From Coenobita brevimanus (lineage: Eukaryota > Arthropoda > Malacostraca > Decapoda > Coenobitidae), in assembly GCA_032717465.1 (NCBI GenBank), contig CM064663.1, positions 14,706,989 through 14,770,988 of the forward strand: 64,000 bases of DNA. Reading direction: 5' to 3'. The position numbers and the translations under genes are program-made. The stretch's first letter is position 1. Every line of letters starts with the position of its first letter. Below, one piece after another: positions 11,481 to 31,808 of the stretch. Under the pieces are notes generated by a model that saw nothing but the letters and a program-made list of their open reading frames with translations, was not told the origin of the DNA and did no database searches.

Positions 11481-12300
11481 CTACTGTCTTGCAGTTACTG
11501 TCCAATCCCCTTGGCACTGGTGATGTCTGCAGTAGGGACCAAATCCTTGTGTCTTTTGTCTATCCTCTTTTGTTTTGATAAAGCATTCATTCTTTGTGTT
11601 TCCTGGTTTTGCACAGTAATGACATAGAATGGAACCATCTCTTGACTGTGATCTGCGAGATGACTTCCCATATGTAGTGGTGTCTGTGGTGCGATATCTG
11701 CTTGGATAGCACGAACACTTATGAAACTGCCTGTAGCCTGGTGGTTGTGATCGTTGCCTCGACGCGTTTGGTTGTTTGCTCTGCCTGCTTTCAGGTCGCA
11801 ATCAATTTTGTTTTCTGTTTGGGGTAGTTGTAGCTGTTTTCACAGCTGATACCATCTCAGGCACTCTCATTCTACTAGAATGTGATTGTGTTTCGATCAC
11901 CCCTGCTTTACTACACTGCATCTCTACCTCGTTCATTAAGTCTAGGAAGCATATACCTAGGGTGTATGCAATCATCTTGGCGATCTTGAAGGTCCTATCA
12001 GGTAATTTACACAAGGCAGCTACATAACTAATGATGTCCACCACGAGGTCTGGGGACATCTTTCCATCTACTGTTATCCAGTTTGAATTTTCTAAGGTAG
12101 CTAATAATGTTCTTTTGATCGTGGAGACATTGGCAGTTATTTCACTGAGCACATGATTTGTAGTGTGCTCCCTTACAAGATCTACAATCTTCTGTAATTC
12201 TGGGATCATATATGGCAAAAAGTTAATACCTCCAGAAAATTTCTCCAAAAATTTAGTTTTAAAGTCATCATATGTCTTAGCTCAGAGAAGCTTATCTGAC
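11481..12300 (-). pseudogene. gag: Gypsy gag (capsid and nucleocapsid), N-terminus removed, unit 1
   Basis: A capsid-like helical region (12248-11802) is followed, after one in-frame TGA at 11802-11804, by a basic, Arg/Ser/Gln-rich nucleocapsid with a zinc-knuckle-like motif CHYCAKPGNTKNEC. The spacing is that of C-X2-C-X4-H-X4-C, but the His is Asn. A further stop lies near 12285. At 12300/12301 the gag sequence is cut at a TTAA where a piggyBac end begins, so the gag N-terminus lies on the far side of the inserted elements, if it survives at all. Shared with the other units. Confidence 0.8.
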
Positions 12301-12729
12301 TTAACCCGAGGCGTCCCATCAACGTATGGTTATGTTGCAATATTTTGCATTTGCCAGTCCCGACGACGTACTGGTACGTTGCGCAATTGCAAGGTTCGTA
12401 ATTTGCACAATTTTCAATTTTCGAGTGTGATTTTTCATAGATATACACGGGACACCTTTCTCTATTCCTCTACAAGATGCCAAGCAGGGACAATGCCTTA
12501 CACCGCATAACCTCCCTCCTCCTGCATGCCATTGTCTCGGCAATTCACCTGTTACCAGTGACCTGGCCAATAAAGACATTCAGGGCCAGAGTGATTCCCC
12601 AATCAATGACAATGTGGAGGACAAAGTTTACATAGCATTAGAGGAAGAAACGGTCAGAAATGATCAGGTAATATGGCAAAAAAAGGTCAGGTATGGCGAA
12701 GAGTTAGTGAGTGAAACTATTGCCAGATG
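12301..12729 (+). mobile_element. 5' fragment of a piggyBac element inside gag, unit 1
   Basis: Starts TTAACCCGAGGCGTCCCATC, matching the 5' end of the complete piggyBac element at 38822 (TTAACCCGCC...). It stays alignable through the subterminal region (GATTTGCATTTGCCAGTC-like block) into the transposase start, where AGTGATTCCCCAATCAATGA corresponds to the DSPLDD codons of the full element. The TTAA is the expected target. The rest of the transposon, including the 3' terminus, is missing; a LINE begins at about 12730 instead. Confidence 0.8.
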
Positions 12730-16676
<3,947 letters not shown>

Positions 16677-16806
16677 TGTTGAAACTTGATAGACACCATT
16701 TGTATATGTAACTCTTTAGTCTTATAATATGTAAGTCTTGAGTTTTGGTTAAAGTTATTTTGGTAATCGAAGAGCAGGAGTTAAAGATGACTACAGGGAG
16801 TTGATT
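16677..16806 (-). repeat. Truncated LTR and junction between units 1 and 2
   Basis: The first 130 bp of the LTR (beginning TGTTGAAAC) run to GGGAGTTGATT and then switch without a gap to the env sequence ATGAAGTCC. In the intact LTR at 35640 the same point continues TTGTTTTATT. The three bases ATT at 16804-16806 fit both sources, a 3-bp microhomology. Confidence 0.93.
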
Positions 16807-17012
16807 ATGAAGTCCAGGGTCCTCATGGGATTGGCGATGTTCTCTAGATAAGAAGATAATTCGTATAAGTAATCCAAACTTATTTCAGTACTCATGACAT
16901 CTTTTACGATTGACGTCGTGGCCGCTGGAGCTATGAGGCATCCTTGCCGTACTATGTGTTGGGGGTCTAAGTGAGCATGTCCTCTTGCTATGTAGAGGAG
17001 AATCCATAGCAT
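16807..17012 (-). pseudogene. env: env N-terminal stub, unit 2
   Basis: The first 69 codons of env from the Met at 17012, after which the frame runs into LTR sequence and stops within four codons. It lacks the cleavage site, fusion peptide and membrane anchor, so it is a by-product of the duplication junction. Confidence 0.9.
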
Positions 17013-17223
17013 AAGTCACTTCATCGCTACCTAGCGACAAAAAAAAAAAAAATCCATTAATTTTCTAATATGGTCATGCTGTGGTCCAAGATAATAATGA
17101 TGTGCGTTACAGTTGATTAACGGAGAACAATAATTTGCTTGTTATTTCATTTATAGAAGGAGTTTAAATCAATATTTAAATCATGTAAATGATGTACTGT
17201 AGATTTTATTGGAACAGTTGCAC

Positions 17224-18390
17224 CTATGTTTGTTTGGTATATGACCTTAATTTATTTTTGTAATTATTGTTGTTTTCTTGATTGGTTTCATGAGTTATGT
17301 TCATTTGTTCAGTGGTATCCGAGGCTGTATAATTATTGGATAGCTCCCATGAAACTCGTTTTAAATTGTCAACATGAACTTGTTTCTCTTCGCCACTTGA
17401 CAGTGACCTAATTAAAACTTTGTTTGCTTTTATGTTAATTACTCTGTATGGGCCCTCCAATTTCGGGGATAATTTATTGTCTTTCGTATGAATGATACCA
17501 TAGACAATGTCTCCTAAGCTGATAGGCGAGTCTTTTGCCTTTTTACTAAATGCCTCCGTCATTTCTTCCTTGGACATCGTTAATTGTCTTTTGACTCTTT
17601 TATGTATGTCCTGGAATTCACGTAAATGGAGCTTAGAGTAATCATCCTAATTGTATATGGGCAGACTGTCACCTTCTAGGAGCTCATATGGTAGTTTTTT
17701 ATCTGTCCCATATATAATGAAATGTGGTGTGTCACCTATGGATTTATTTATAGATCCATTAATTGAGGTTTCTACTCTTGGAATCCAATCATCCCAGCTT
17801 GAGTAATTTTCACTGAGAATGTGTCGTAGTACATCTAATGCTTTTTTGTTTTGTTTCTCTACTAACCCATTGGATGCTGGGTGATAGGCTAAAACGTTAA
17901 CCTTGTTGATATTGCATTGTTTACATATTTCTTTTAAGATATTAGAATTAAATTCTCATCCATCATCATTTATTAGTACCTTTGGGGTTGTAAAGCGACA
18001 TATTGCATTATCTATTATTGCTTTTGCTACTGTCTCTGCTGTTTTATCTTTAATTGGGGCTAAAATTACATAATAGGAAAAATGATCCGTTCCTACGAAT
18101 AGGTATTGGTTATTATTGTATGATAATGGGATCTTGAGTAAATCAACCGCGACAATGTCCCATGGTTGATGTGGTACAGGATAATTACCTATTGATGCAG
18201 GTGTAATTGGGTATCCTTTGTGTTTTGCACATGATTCGCATCTGTCTATATGATTATTTATATCTTTTCATATTGATGGCCAGTAATATAACAACTGGGC
18301 TTCTTTGAATGGCCTATCCTTTCCAGGATGTCCTGCATGTGGATTATCGTGTATCGTTTGCAATACTTGGGGTATCATGTCATTAGGTAC
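17224..18390 (-). pseudogene. pol: Gypsy integrase, unit 2
   Basis: Same as the unit 1 integrase, with the same three in-frame stops (18268-18270, 17957-17959, 17647-17649). Private substitutions are seen around 17305, 17840, 17934, 17963 and 18172. Confidence 0.88.
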
Positions 18391-18530
18391 TACCAATTGT
18401 TTATTATTTCTTCGGCGTTTTGGTTGTCCTGGGTTGCTCCTGTATTGCGTATTATTGATTATTGTGAATTGCTCTAGTGGTACATGTAGTTTGGGTAATT
18501 GTATGTCATCTCCACTTTCTAACTTGTAAA

Positions 18531-19880
18531 TAACTTAGACCATGTTGGAGCAAGTCTTTGTGCTTTTGCGATTTCATCGTGGTTTGGGATGTCCCCTTTG
18601 AGATTTTATGTCGCGACCTGAATTGTTTTCAGGTTCCTAGATAATGCGTCGTCTACCAGATTCATTTTTGCCTTGCATATAATGAATGTGTACATTGTAG
18701 TTTTCGACTGTACATTTCCATCTTGCTCTCCTCCCAGAAAGGAGTTTTTCTTTAAACATACCCACTAGCTGTTTATGGTCGGTGAATAAGTGTATTTCGT
18801 ATCCATATACCAAATCTCGAAACTTTTGTAATGCAAAAACCACTGCAAGTGCCTCTTAAGTCTGTAGTGCAATAATTTTTCTCTGCACCTTTTATTTGTC
18901 TGCTGGCAAATGCAATTGGTTAATTCTGTCCTGTTTTATCTTCTTGCATCAATACAGCCCCTAATCCTTTAACTGATGCATCTGTACAAATAATAAATGG
19001 TTTTGTGAAATCCGGATATGCCAAAGAAGGTGCATTTGTTAGTTTATTTTTTAATTTGTTAAATGCTTGTTTTTGTTCCTCTTCCCATTGGAATAGAGCA
19101 ACTTTTTGGGTAGATGGAATAGAGGAAAGGCTATATGAGAGAATTGTTGTACGAATGACCTACAGTACCCAACTAGACCCAAAAATTGTCTAACTTCGTC
19201 ATTCGTAGTGGGATCAGGAAAGTCTCTCACTGCCTGTATTTTGTCATCAGTGGTGAGAATACCATTAGCACTTAATCTGTGGCCTAAGAATTTTATTTCC
19301 TTAAAGCAAAATTTTCATTTAGAAAGCTTAATTTTTAAACCAGCATCACCAAGCTTTTGTAGGAGTAGGTCTAATTTCTGGAGATGTTCTGTGATATCAT
19401 TCGTTGCGATGATAATATCGTCAAGATAAACAAATATTCCTTGTCCAATAATTCCGGACAATACGTAATTCATAAGATGCTGGAATGTGCCAGGGGCTGT
19501 CCTCAGTCCCTTTTGGCATCCTTCTATACCGATAGTGTCCTCTATTTGTGGAAAAGGCATTGTATTTACATGACTCCTGCTCTACAGGAATTTGATAATA
19601 ATCACTTAGAAAATCGATCGTGGAATATACATTATTTTCTGGTCCAATATTCTGTAGGATGTCGCTTAGCAATGGCATGGGAAATCGGTCTGAGATTGTA
19701 TGATTGTTTAGTTTACGGTAATCTGCTACCGCACGCATTTCTCCATTTCGTTTGCGCACGAAGAATAATGGGACATTCCACGGGGAGACTGATGACTCAA
19801 TAATTCCAAGTTTTAACATTTCATCGACATACTGGTTTGTGAGTGTATGCTGAGATCGTGGGACTCGTAGGCAGGTACAA
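18531..19880 (-). pseudogene. pol: Gypsy reverse transcriptase and RNase H, unit 2
   Basis: Practically identical to unit 1 here, including the one-base frameshift after RMPKG, the stop upstream of FLGHRLS at 19315-19317 and the YLDD box. Confidence 0.88.
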
Positions 19881-19937
19881 AAATTGGTGGTGTATCTGGG
19901 TGCACATTAATCTTGTGATTAATCAGGTTAGTACACC

Positions 19938-20915
19938 CTAATTGTTCTCCGAATAATGGTACGGTGTCCCTGTGTTTTTTATTAGAGTTAACAAATCATT
20001 TTCATCAAATTCACCTGAGTGAATTAAATTCTCTTTTATGCTTTCTCTATCTGCAGATTTGATCTCACTTGTGACTCCAGCTAAAACTGTTTCCATTACA
20101 GCGGTGGGAAATTTTTCAATATTAACTATATAAGTCCCCTTTTTCAACTGTACTTCCCCATTCATGTGATTAATTAGAAGTATCTGAGTTTGCCCTTCGT
20201 CGTTCATCTGACATAATGCGTTTTCCACTGACAATCCTTTTATTTTACATGATGCTTCTAAGACAAGAACAGTACTATTCCATAATTTGCTTTTTATGGT
20301 AACTTTCATATAGGAGTTCGGTGGTATAACTAAATAATTGGTGAGATGGGCGGGAAGAACTGATAAATCAGTACCGTTACCTGGGTTTCTAGTCCTGGAG
20401 GCTGGGGGGGAGGGGGTGCTGTGAGTGGATCTATACACTCATCTCTTTCTGTATGTTTGTTTAAACTTTTAATATTACCAATTCTTTGTGGTTGTGTTTT
20501 ACTAATCGGTGAGGACTCTGATGGTATTTCCTCTCTGAATTCATTATCAAAGTCTATTCCATTCATTTGTAGGAGTAAAGTTATTTTCTCTGTTCTCATG
20601 TCTCTTATGCCCAGTAACATATGAGCTTTAACTGCTAAGCTTTCAACGATATAAAAAAAATGCAGAGATTGGTCTTGCAGTTTCTGTGAAACTGATTTTT
20701 AACCGTATCATATCTTTTACTGTGATTTGTTTGCCATCTACTGTATATAAGTCTAAATCAGAATCTTCCAGAAAAGTTACTTTCTTCTTATTTCTAAAAA
20801 TTCTATTTATTTCTTCTTGTGTTATTAAGTTCACTGGAGAGCCTGTGTTTAAAAATAAGGAAACATTTTGATCCTCACATGCAGCTGGTATCAAGATACA
20901 CTCACTTCCCAACAT
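19938..20915 (-). pseudogene. pol: Gypsy protease and linker, unit 2
   Basis: Carries the same NTGS in place of DTGS and the same frame break near 20635. The linker frame is open further upstream than in unit 1 (166 codons from 20438) because of a length change in the G run near 20402-20412. Confidence 0.75.
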
Positions 20916-21012
20916 ACCTCCTATGTGAATTTTAGACTTGTTTTACTTTACGTTTGTTCGTTTTTTGTCGTGACTTGATCTTCCCCCGATTTAAGAATGG
21001 AAACTAATTTCT

Positions 21013-21832
21013 CTACTGTCTTGCAGTTACTGTCCAATCCCCTTGGCACTGGTGATGTCTGCAGTAGGGACCAAATCCTTGTGTCTTTTGTCTATCCTCT
21101 TTTGTTTTGATAAAGCATTCATTCTTTGTGTTTCCTGGTTTTGCACAGTAATGACATAGAATGGAACCATCTCTTGACTGTGATCTGCGAGATGACTTCC
21201 CATATGTAGTGGTGTCTGTGGTGCGATATCTGCTTGGATAGCACGAACACTTATGAAACTGCCTGTAGCCTGGTGGTTGTGATCGTTGCCTCGACGCGTT
21301 TGGTTGTTTGCTCTGCCTGCTTTCAGGTCGCAATCAATTTTGTTTTCTGTTTGGGGTAGTTGTAGCTGTTTTCACAGCTGATACCATCTCAGGCACTCTC
21401 ATTCTACTAGAATGTGATTGTGTTTCGATCACCCCTGCTTTACTACACTGCATCTCTACCTCGTTCATTAAGTCTAGGAAGCATATACCTAGGGTGTATG
21501 CAATCATCTTGGCGATCTTGAAGGTCCTATCAGGTAATTTACACAAGGCAGCTACATAACTAATGATGTCCACCACGAGGTCTGGGGACATCTTTCCATC
21601 TACTGTTATCCAGTTTGAATTTTCTAAGGTAGCTAATAATGTTCTTTTGATCGTGGAGACATTGGCAGTTATTTCACTGAGCACATGATTTGTAGTGTGC
21701 TCCCTTACAAGATCTACAATCTTCTGTAATTCTGGGATCATATATGGCAAAAAGTTAATACCTCCAGAAAATTTCTCCAAAAATTTAGTTTTAAAGTCAT
21801 CATATGTCTTAGCTCAGAGAAGCTTATCTGAC
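21013..21832 (-). pseudogene. gag: Gypsy gag, N-terminus removed, unit 2
   Basis: Same structure as unit 1: a capsid-like part, one in-frame TGA at 21334-21336, and a zinc-knuckle-like motif with Asn in place of His. It is cut at the TTAA at 21833. Confidence 0.8.
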
Positions 21833-22261
21833 TTAACCCGAGGCGTCCCATCAACGTATGGTTATGTTGCAATATTTTGCATTTGCCAGTCCCGACGACG
21901 TACTGGTACGTTGCGCAATTGCAAGGTTCGTAATTTGCACAATTTTCAATTTTCGAGTGTGATTTTTCATAGATATACACGGGACACCTTTCTCTATTCC
22001 TCTACAAGATGCCAAGCAGGGACAATGCCTTACACCGCATAACCTCCCTCCTCCTGCATGCCATTGTCTCGGCAATTCACCTGTTACCAGTGACCTGGCC
22101 AATAAAGACATTCAGGGCCAGAGTGATTCCCCAATCAATGACAATGTGGAGGACAAAGTTTACATAGCATTAGAGGAAGAAACGGTCAGAAATGATCAGG
22201 TAATATGGCAAAAAAAGGTCAGGTATGGCGAAGAGTTAGTGAGTGAAACTATTGCCAGATG
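21833..22261 (+). mobile_element. 5' fragment of a piggyBac element inside gag, unit 2
   Basis: Same fragment and same end points as in unit 1, starting TTAACCCG. Confidence 0.8.
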
Positions 22262-26228
<3,967 letters not shown>

Positions 26229-26357
26229 GTTGAAACTTGATAGACACCATTTGTATATGTAACTCTTTAGTCTTATAATATGTAAGTCTTGAGTTTTGGT
26301 TAAAGTTATTTTGGTAATCGAAGAGCAGGAGTTAAAGATGACTACAGGGAGTTGATT
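26229..26357 (-). repeat. Truncated LTR and junction between units 2 and 3
   Basis: Same junction as between units 1 and 2, to the base: LTR up to GTTGATT, then env ATGAAGTCC. The shared ATT is at 26355-26357. Identical junctions imply one founding rearrangement that was later copied. Confidence 0.93.
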
Positions 26358-26563
26358 ATGAAGTCCAGGGTCCTCATGGGATTGGCGATGTTCTCTAGAT
26401 AAGAAGATAATTCGTATAAGTAATCCAAACTTATTTCAGTACTCATGACATCTTTTACGATTGACGTCGTGGCCGCTGGAGCTATGAGGCATCCTTGCCG
26501 TACTATGTGTTGGGGGTCTAAGTGAGCATGTCCTCTTGCTATGTAGAGGAGAATCCATAGCAT
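26358..26563 (-). pseudogene. env: env N-terminal stub, unit 3
   Basis: Same 69-codon stub as in unit 2, ended by the junction. Confidence 0.9.
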
Positions 26564-26773
26564 AAGTCACTTCATCGCTACCTAGCGACAAAAAAAAAAA
26601 AATCCATTAATTTTCTAATATGGTCATGCTGTGGTCCAAGATAATAATGATGTGCGTTACAGTTGATTAACGGAGAACAATAATTTGCTTGTTATTTCAT
26701 TTATAGAAGGAGTTTAAATCAATATTTAAATCATGTAAATGATGTACTGTAGATTTTATTGGAACAGTTGCAC

Positions 26774-27940
26774 CTATGTTTGTTTGGTATATGACCTTAA
26801 TTTATTTTTGTAATTATTGTTGTTTTCTTGATTGGTTTCATGAGTTATGTTCGGTTGTTCAGTGGTATCCGAGGCTGTATAATTATTGGATAGCTCCCAT
26901 GAAACTCGTTTTAAATTGTCAACATGAACTTGTTTCTCTTCGCCACTTGACAGTGACCTAATTAAAACTTTGTTTGCTTTTATGTTAATTACTCTGTATG
27001 GGCCCTCCAATTTCGGGGATAATTTATTGTCTTTCGTATGAATGATACCATAGACAATGTCTCCTAAGCTGATAGGCGAGTCTTTTGCCTTTTTACTAAA
27101 TGCCTCCGTCATTTCTTCCTTGGACATCGTTAATTGTCTTTTGACTCTTTTATGTATGTCCTGGAATTCACGTAAATGGAGCTTAGAGTAATCATCCTAA
27201 TTGTATATGGGCAGACTGTCACCTTCTAGGAGCTCATATGGTAGTTTTTTATCTGTCCCATATATAATGAAATGTGGTGTGTCACCTATGGATTTATTTA
27301 TAGATCCATTAATTGAGGTTTCTACTCTTGGAATCCAATCATCCCAGCTTGAGTAATTTTCACTGAGAATGTGTCGTAGTACATCTAATACTTTTTTGTT
27401 TTGTTTCTCTACTAACCCATTGGATGCTGGGTGATAGGCTAAAACGTTAACCTTGTTGATATTGCATTGTTTACATATTTCTTGTAAGATATTAGAATTA
27501 AATTCTCATCCATTATCATTTATTAGTACCTTTGGGGTTGTAAAGCGACATATTGCATTATCTATTATTGCTTTTGCTACTGTCTCTGCTGTTTTATCTT
27601 TAATTGGGGCTAAAATTACATAATAGGAAAAATGATCCGTTCCTACGAATAGGTATTGGTTATTATTGTATGATAATGGGATCTTGAGTAAATCAACCGC
27701 GACAATGTCCCATGGTTGATGAGGTACAGGATAATTACCTATTGATGCAGGTGTAATTGGGTATCCTTTGTGTTTTGCACATGATTCGCATCTGTCTATA
27801 TGATTATTTATATCTTTTCATATTGATGGCCAGTAATATAACAACTGGGCTTCTTTGAATGGCCTATCCTTTCCAGGATGTCCTGCATGTGGATTATCGT
27901 GTATCGTTTGCAATACTTGGGGTATCATGTCATTAGGTAC
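26774..27940 (-). pseudogene. pol: Gypsy integrase, unit 3
   Basis: Same three in-frame stops as the other units (27818-27820, 27507-27509, 27197-27199), showing that the gene was already inactive in the common ancestor of the units. Confidence 0.88.
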
Positions 27941-28080
27941 TACCAATTGTTTATTATTTCTTCGGCGTTTTGGTTGTCCTGGGTTGCTCCTGTATTGCGT
28001 ATTATTGATTATTGTGAATTGCTCTAGTGGTACATGTAGTTTGGGTAATTGTATGTCATCTCCACTTTCTAACTTGTAAA

Positions 28081-29430
28081 TAACTTAGACCATGTTGGAG
28101 CAAGTCTTTGTGCTTTTGCGATTTCATCGTGGTTTGGGATGTCCCCTTTGAGATTTTATGTCGCGACCTGAATTGTTTTCAGGTTCCTAGATAATGCGTC
28201 GTCTACCAGATTCATTTTTGCCTTGCATATAATGAATGTGTACATTGTAGTTTTCGACTGTACATTTCCATCTTGCTCTCCTCCCAGAAAGGAGTTTTTC
28301 TTTAAACATACCCACTAGCTGTTTATGGTCGGTGAATAAGTGTATTTCGTATCCATATACCAAATCTCGAAACTTTTGTAATGCAAAAACCACTGCAAGT
28401 GCCTCTTAAGTCTGTAGTGCAATAATTTTTCTCTGCACCTTTTATTTGTCTGCTGGCAAATGCAATTGGTTAATTCTGTCCTGTTTTATCTTCTTGCATC
28501 AATACAGCCCCTAATCCTTTAACTGATGCATCTGTACAAATAATAAATGGTTTTGTGAAATCCGGATATGCCAAAGAAGGTGCATTTGTTAGTTTATTTT
28601 TTAATTTGTTAAATGCTTGTTTTTGTTCCTCTTCCCATTGGAATAGAGCAACTTTTTGGGTAGATGGAATAGAGGAAAGGCTATATGAGAGAATTGTTGT
28701 ACGAATGACCTACAGTACCCAACTAGACCCAAAAATTGTCTAACTTCGTCATTCGTAGTGGGATCAGGAAAGTCTCTCACTGCCTGTATTTTGTCATCAG
28801 TGGTGAGAATACCATTAGCACTTAATCTGTGGCCTAAGAATTTTATTTCCTTAAAGCAAAATTTTCATTTAGAAAGCTTAATTTTTAAACCAGCATCACC
28901 AAGCTTTTGTAGGAGTAGGTCTAATTTCTGGAGATGTTCTGTGATATCATTCGTTGCGATGATAATATCGTCAAGATAAACAAATATTCCTTGTCCAATA
29001 ATTCCGGACAATACGTAATTCATAAGATGCTGGAATGTGCCAGGGGCTGTCCTCAGTCCCTTTTGGCATCCTTCTATACCGATAGTGTCCTCTATTTGTG
29101 GAAAAGGCATTGTATTTACATGACTCCTGCTCTACAGGAATTTGATAATAATCACTTAGAAAATCGATCGTGGAATATACATTATTTTCTGGTCCAATAT
29201 TCTGTAGGATGTCGCTTAGCAATGGCATGGGAAATCGGTCTGAGATTGTATGATTGTTTAGTTTACGGTAATCTGCTACCGCACGCATTTCTCCATTTCG
29301 TTTGCGCACGAAGAATAATGGGACCTTCCACGGGGAGACTGATGACTCAATAATTCCAAGTTTTAACATTACATCGACATACTGGTTTGCGAGTGTATGC
29401 TGAGATCGTGGGACTCGTAGGCAGGTACAA
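28081..29430 (-). pseudogene. pol: Gypsy reverse transcriptase and RNase H, unit 3
   Basis: Same frameshift and stop as units 1 and 2. Private substitutions include one that turns the PWNVP of the other units into PWKVP and others near 29371-29445. Confidence 0.88.
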
Positions 29431-29487
29431 AAATTGGTGGTGTATTTGGGTGCACATTAATCTTGTGATTAATCAGGTTAGTACACC

Positions 29488-30462
29488 CTAATTGTTCTCC
29501 GAATAATGGTACGGTGTCCCTGTGTTTTTTAATAGAGTTAACAAATCATTTTCATCAAATTCACCTGAGTGAATTAAATTCTCTTTTATGCTTTCTCTAT
29601 CTGCAGATTTTATCTCACTTGTGACTCCAGCTAAAACTGTTTCCATTACAGCGGTGGGAAATTTTTCAATATTAACTATATAAGTCCCCTTTTTCAACTG
29701 TACTTCCCCATTCATGTGATTAATTAGAAGTATCTGAGTTTGCCCTTCGTCGTTCATCTGACATAATGCGTTTTCCACTGACAATCCTTTTATTTTACAT
29801 GATGCTTCTAAGACAAGAACAGTACTATTCCATAATTTGCTTTTTATGGTAACTTTCATATAGGAGTTCGGTGGTATAACTAAATAATTGGTGAGATGGG
29901 CGGGAAGAACTGATAAATCAGTACCGTTACCTGGGTTTCTAGTCCTGGAGGCTGGGGGGGGAGTGCTGCGAGTGGATCTATACACTCATCTCTTTCTGTA
30001 TGTTTGTTTAAACTTTTAATATTACCAATTCTTTGTGGTTGTGTTTTACTAATCGGTGAGGACTCTGATGGTATTTCCTCTCTGAATTCATTATCAAAAT
30101 CTATTCCATTCATTTGTAGGAGTAAAGTTATTTTCTCTGTTCTCATGCCTCTTATGCCCAGTAACATATGAGCTTTAACTGCTAAGTTTTCAACGATATA
30201 AAAAAAATGCAGAGATTGATCTTGCAGTTTCTGTGAAACTGATTTTTAACCGTATCATATCTTTTACTGTGATTTGTTTGCCATCTACTGTATATAAGTC
30301 TAAATCAGAATCTTCCAGAAAAGTTACTTTCTTCTTATTTCTAAAAATTCTATTTATTTCTTCTTGTGTTATTAAGTTCACTGGAGAGCCTGTGTTTAAA
30401 AATAAGGAAACATTTTGATCCTCACATGCAGCTGGTATCAAGATACACTCACTTCCCAACAT
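29488..30462 (-). pseudogene. pol: Gypsy protease and linker, unit 3
   Basis: NTGS at the active site as in the other units. The G-run near 29954 differs in length, leaving a 165-codon open linker. Confidence 0.75.
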
Positions 30463-30559
30463 ACCTCCTATGTGAATTTTGGACTTGTTTTACTTTACGT
30501 TTGTTCGTTTTTTGTCGTGACTTGATCTTCCCCCGATTTTAGAATGGAAACTAATTTCT

Positions 30560-31379
30560 CTACTGTCTTGCAGTTACTGTCCAATCCCCTTGGCACTGGT
30601 GATGTCTGCAGTAGGGACCAAATCCTTGTGTCTTTTGTCTATCCTCTTTTGTTTTGATAAAGCATTCATTCTTTGTGTTTCCTGGTTTTGCACAGTAATG
30701 ACATAGAATGGAACCATCTCTTGACTGTGATCTGCGAGATGACTTCCCATATGTAGTGGTGTCTGTGGTGCGATATCTGCTTGGATAGCACGAACACTTA
30801 TGAAACTGCCTGTAGCCTGGTGGCTGTGATCGTTGCCTCGACGCGTTTGGTTGTTTGCTCTGCCTGCTTTCAGGTCGCAATCAATTTTGTTTTCTGTTTG
30901 GGGTAGTTGTAGCTGTTTTCACAGCCGATACCATCTCAGGCACTCTCATTCTACTAGAATGTGATTGTGTTTCGATCACCCCTGCTTTACTACACTGCAT
31001 CTCTACCTCGTTCATTAAGTCTAGGAAGCATATACCTAGGGTGTATGCAATCATCTTGGCGATCTTGAAGGTCCTATCAGGTAATTTACACAAGGCAGCT
31101 ACATAACTAATGATGTCCACCACGAGGTCTGGGGACATCTTTCCATCTACTGTTATCCAGTTTGAATTTTCTAAGGTAGCTAATAATGTTCTTTTGATCG
31201 TGGAGACATTGGCAGTTATTTCACTGAGCACATGATTTGTAGTGTGCTCCCTTACAAGATCTACAATCTTCTGTAATTCTGGGATCATATATGGCAAAAA
31301 GTTAATACCTCCAGAAAATTTCTCCAAAAATTTAGTTTTAAAGTCATCATATGTCTTAGCTCAGAGAAGCTTATCTGAC
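30560..31379 (-). pseudogene. gag: Gypsy gag, N-terminus removed, unit 3
   Basis: Same capsid/nucleocapsid layout with an in-frame TGA at 30881-30883 and the His-to-Asn zinc-knuckle change. It ends at the TTAA at 31380. Confidence 0.8.
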
Positions 31380-31808
31380 TTAACCCGAGGCGTCCCATCA
31401 ACGTATGGTTATGTTGCAATATTTTGCATTTGCCAGTCCTGACGACGTACTGGTACGTTGCGCAATTGCAAGGTTCGTAATTTGCACAATTTTCAATTTT
31501 CGCGCGTGATTTTTCATAGATATACACGGGACACCTTTCTCTATTCCTCTACAAGATGCCAAGCAGGGACAATGCCTTACACCGCATAACCTCCCTCCTA
31601 ATGCATGCCATTGTCTTGGCAATTCACCTGTTACCAGTGACCTGGCCAATAAAGACATTCAGGGCCAGAGTGATTCCCCAATCAATGACAATGTGGAGGA
31701 CAAAGTTTACATAGCATTAGAGGAAGAAACGGTCAGAAATGATCAGGTAATATGGCAAAAAAAGGTCAGGTATGGCGAAGAGTTAGTGAGTGAAACTATT
31801 GCCAGATG
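31380..31808 (+). mobile_element. 5' fragment of a piggyBac element inside gag, unit 3
   Basis: Same fragment and breakpoints as in units 1 and 2, with a few private substitutions (for example near 31440, 31503 and 31601). Confidence 0.8.
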
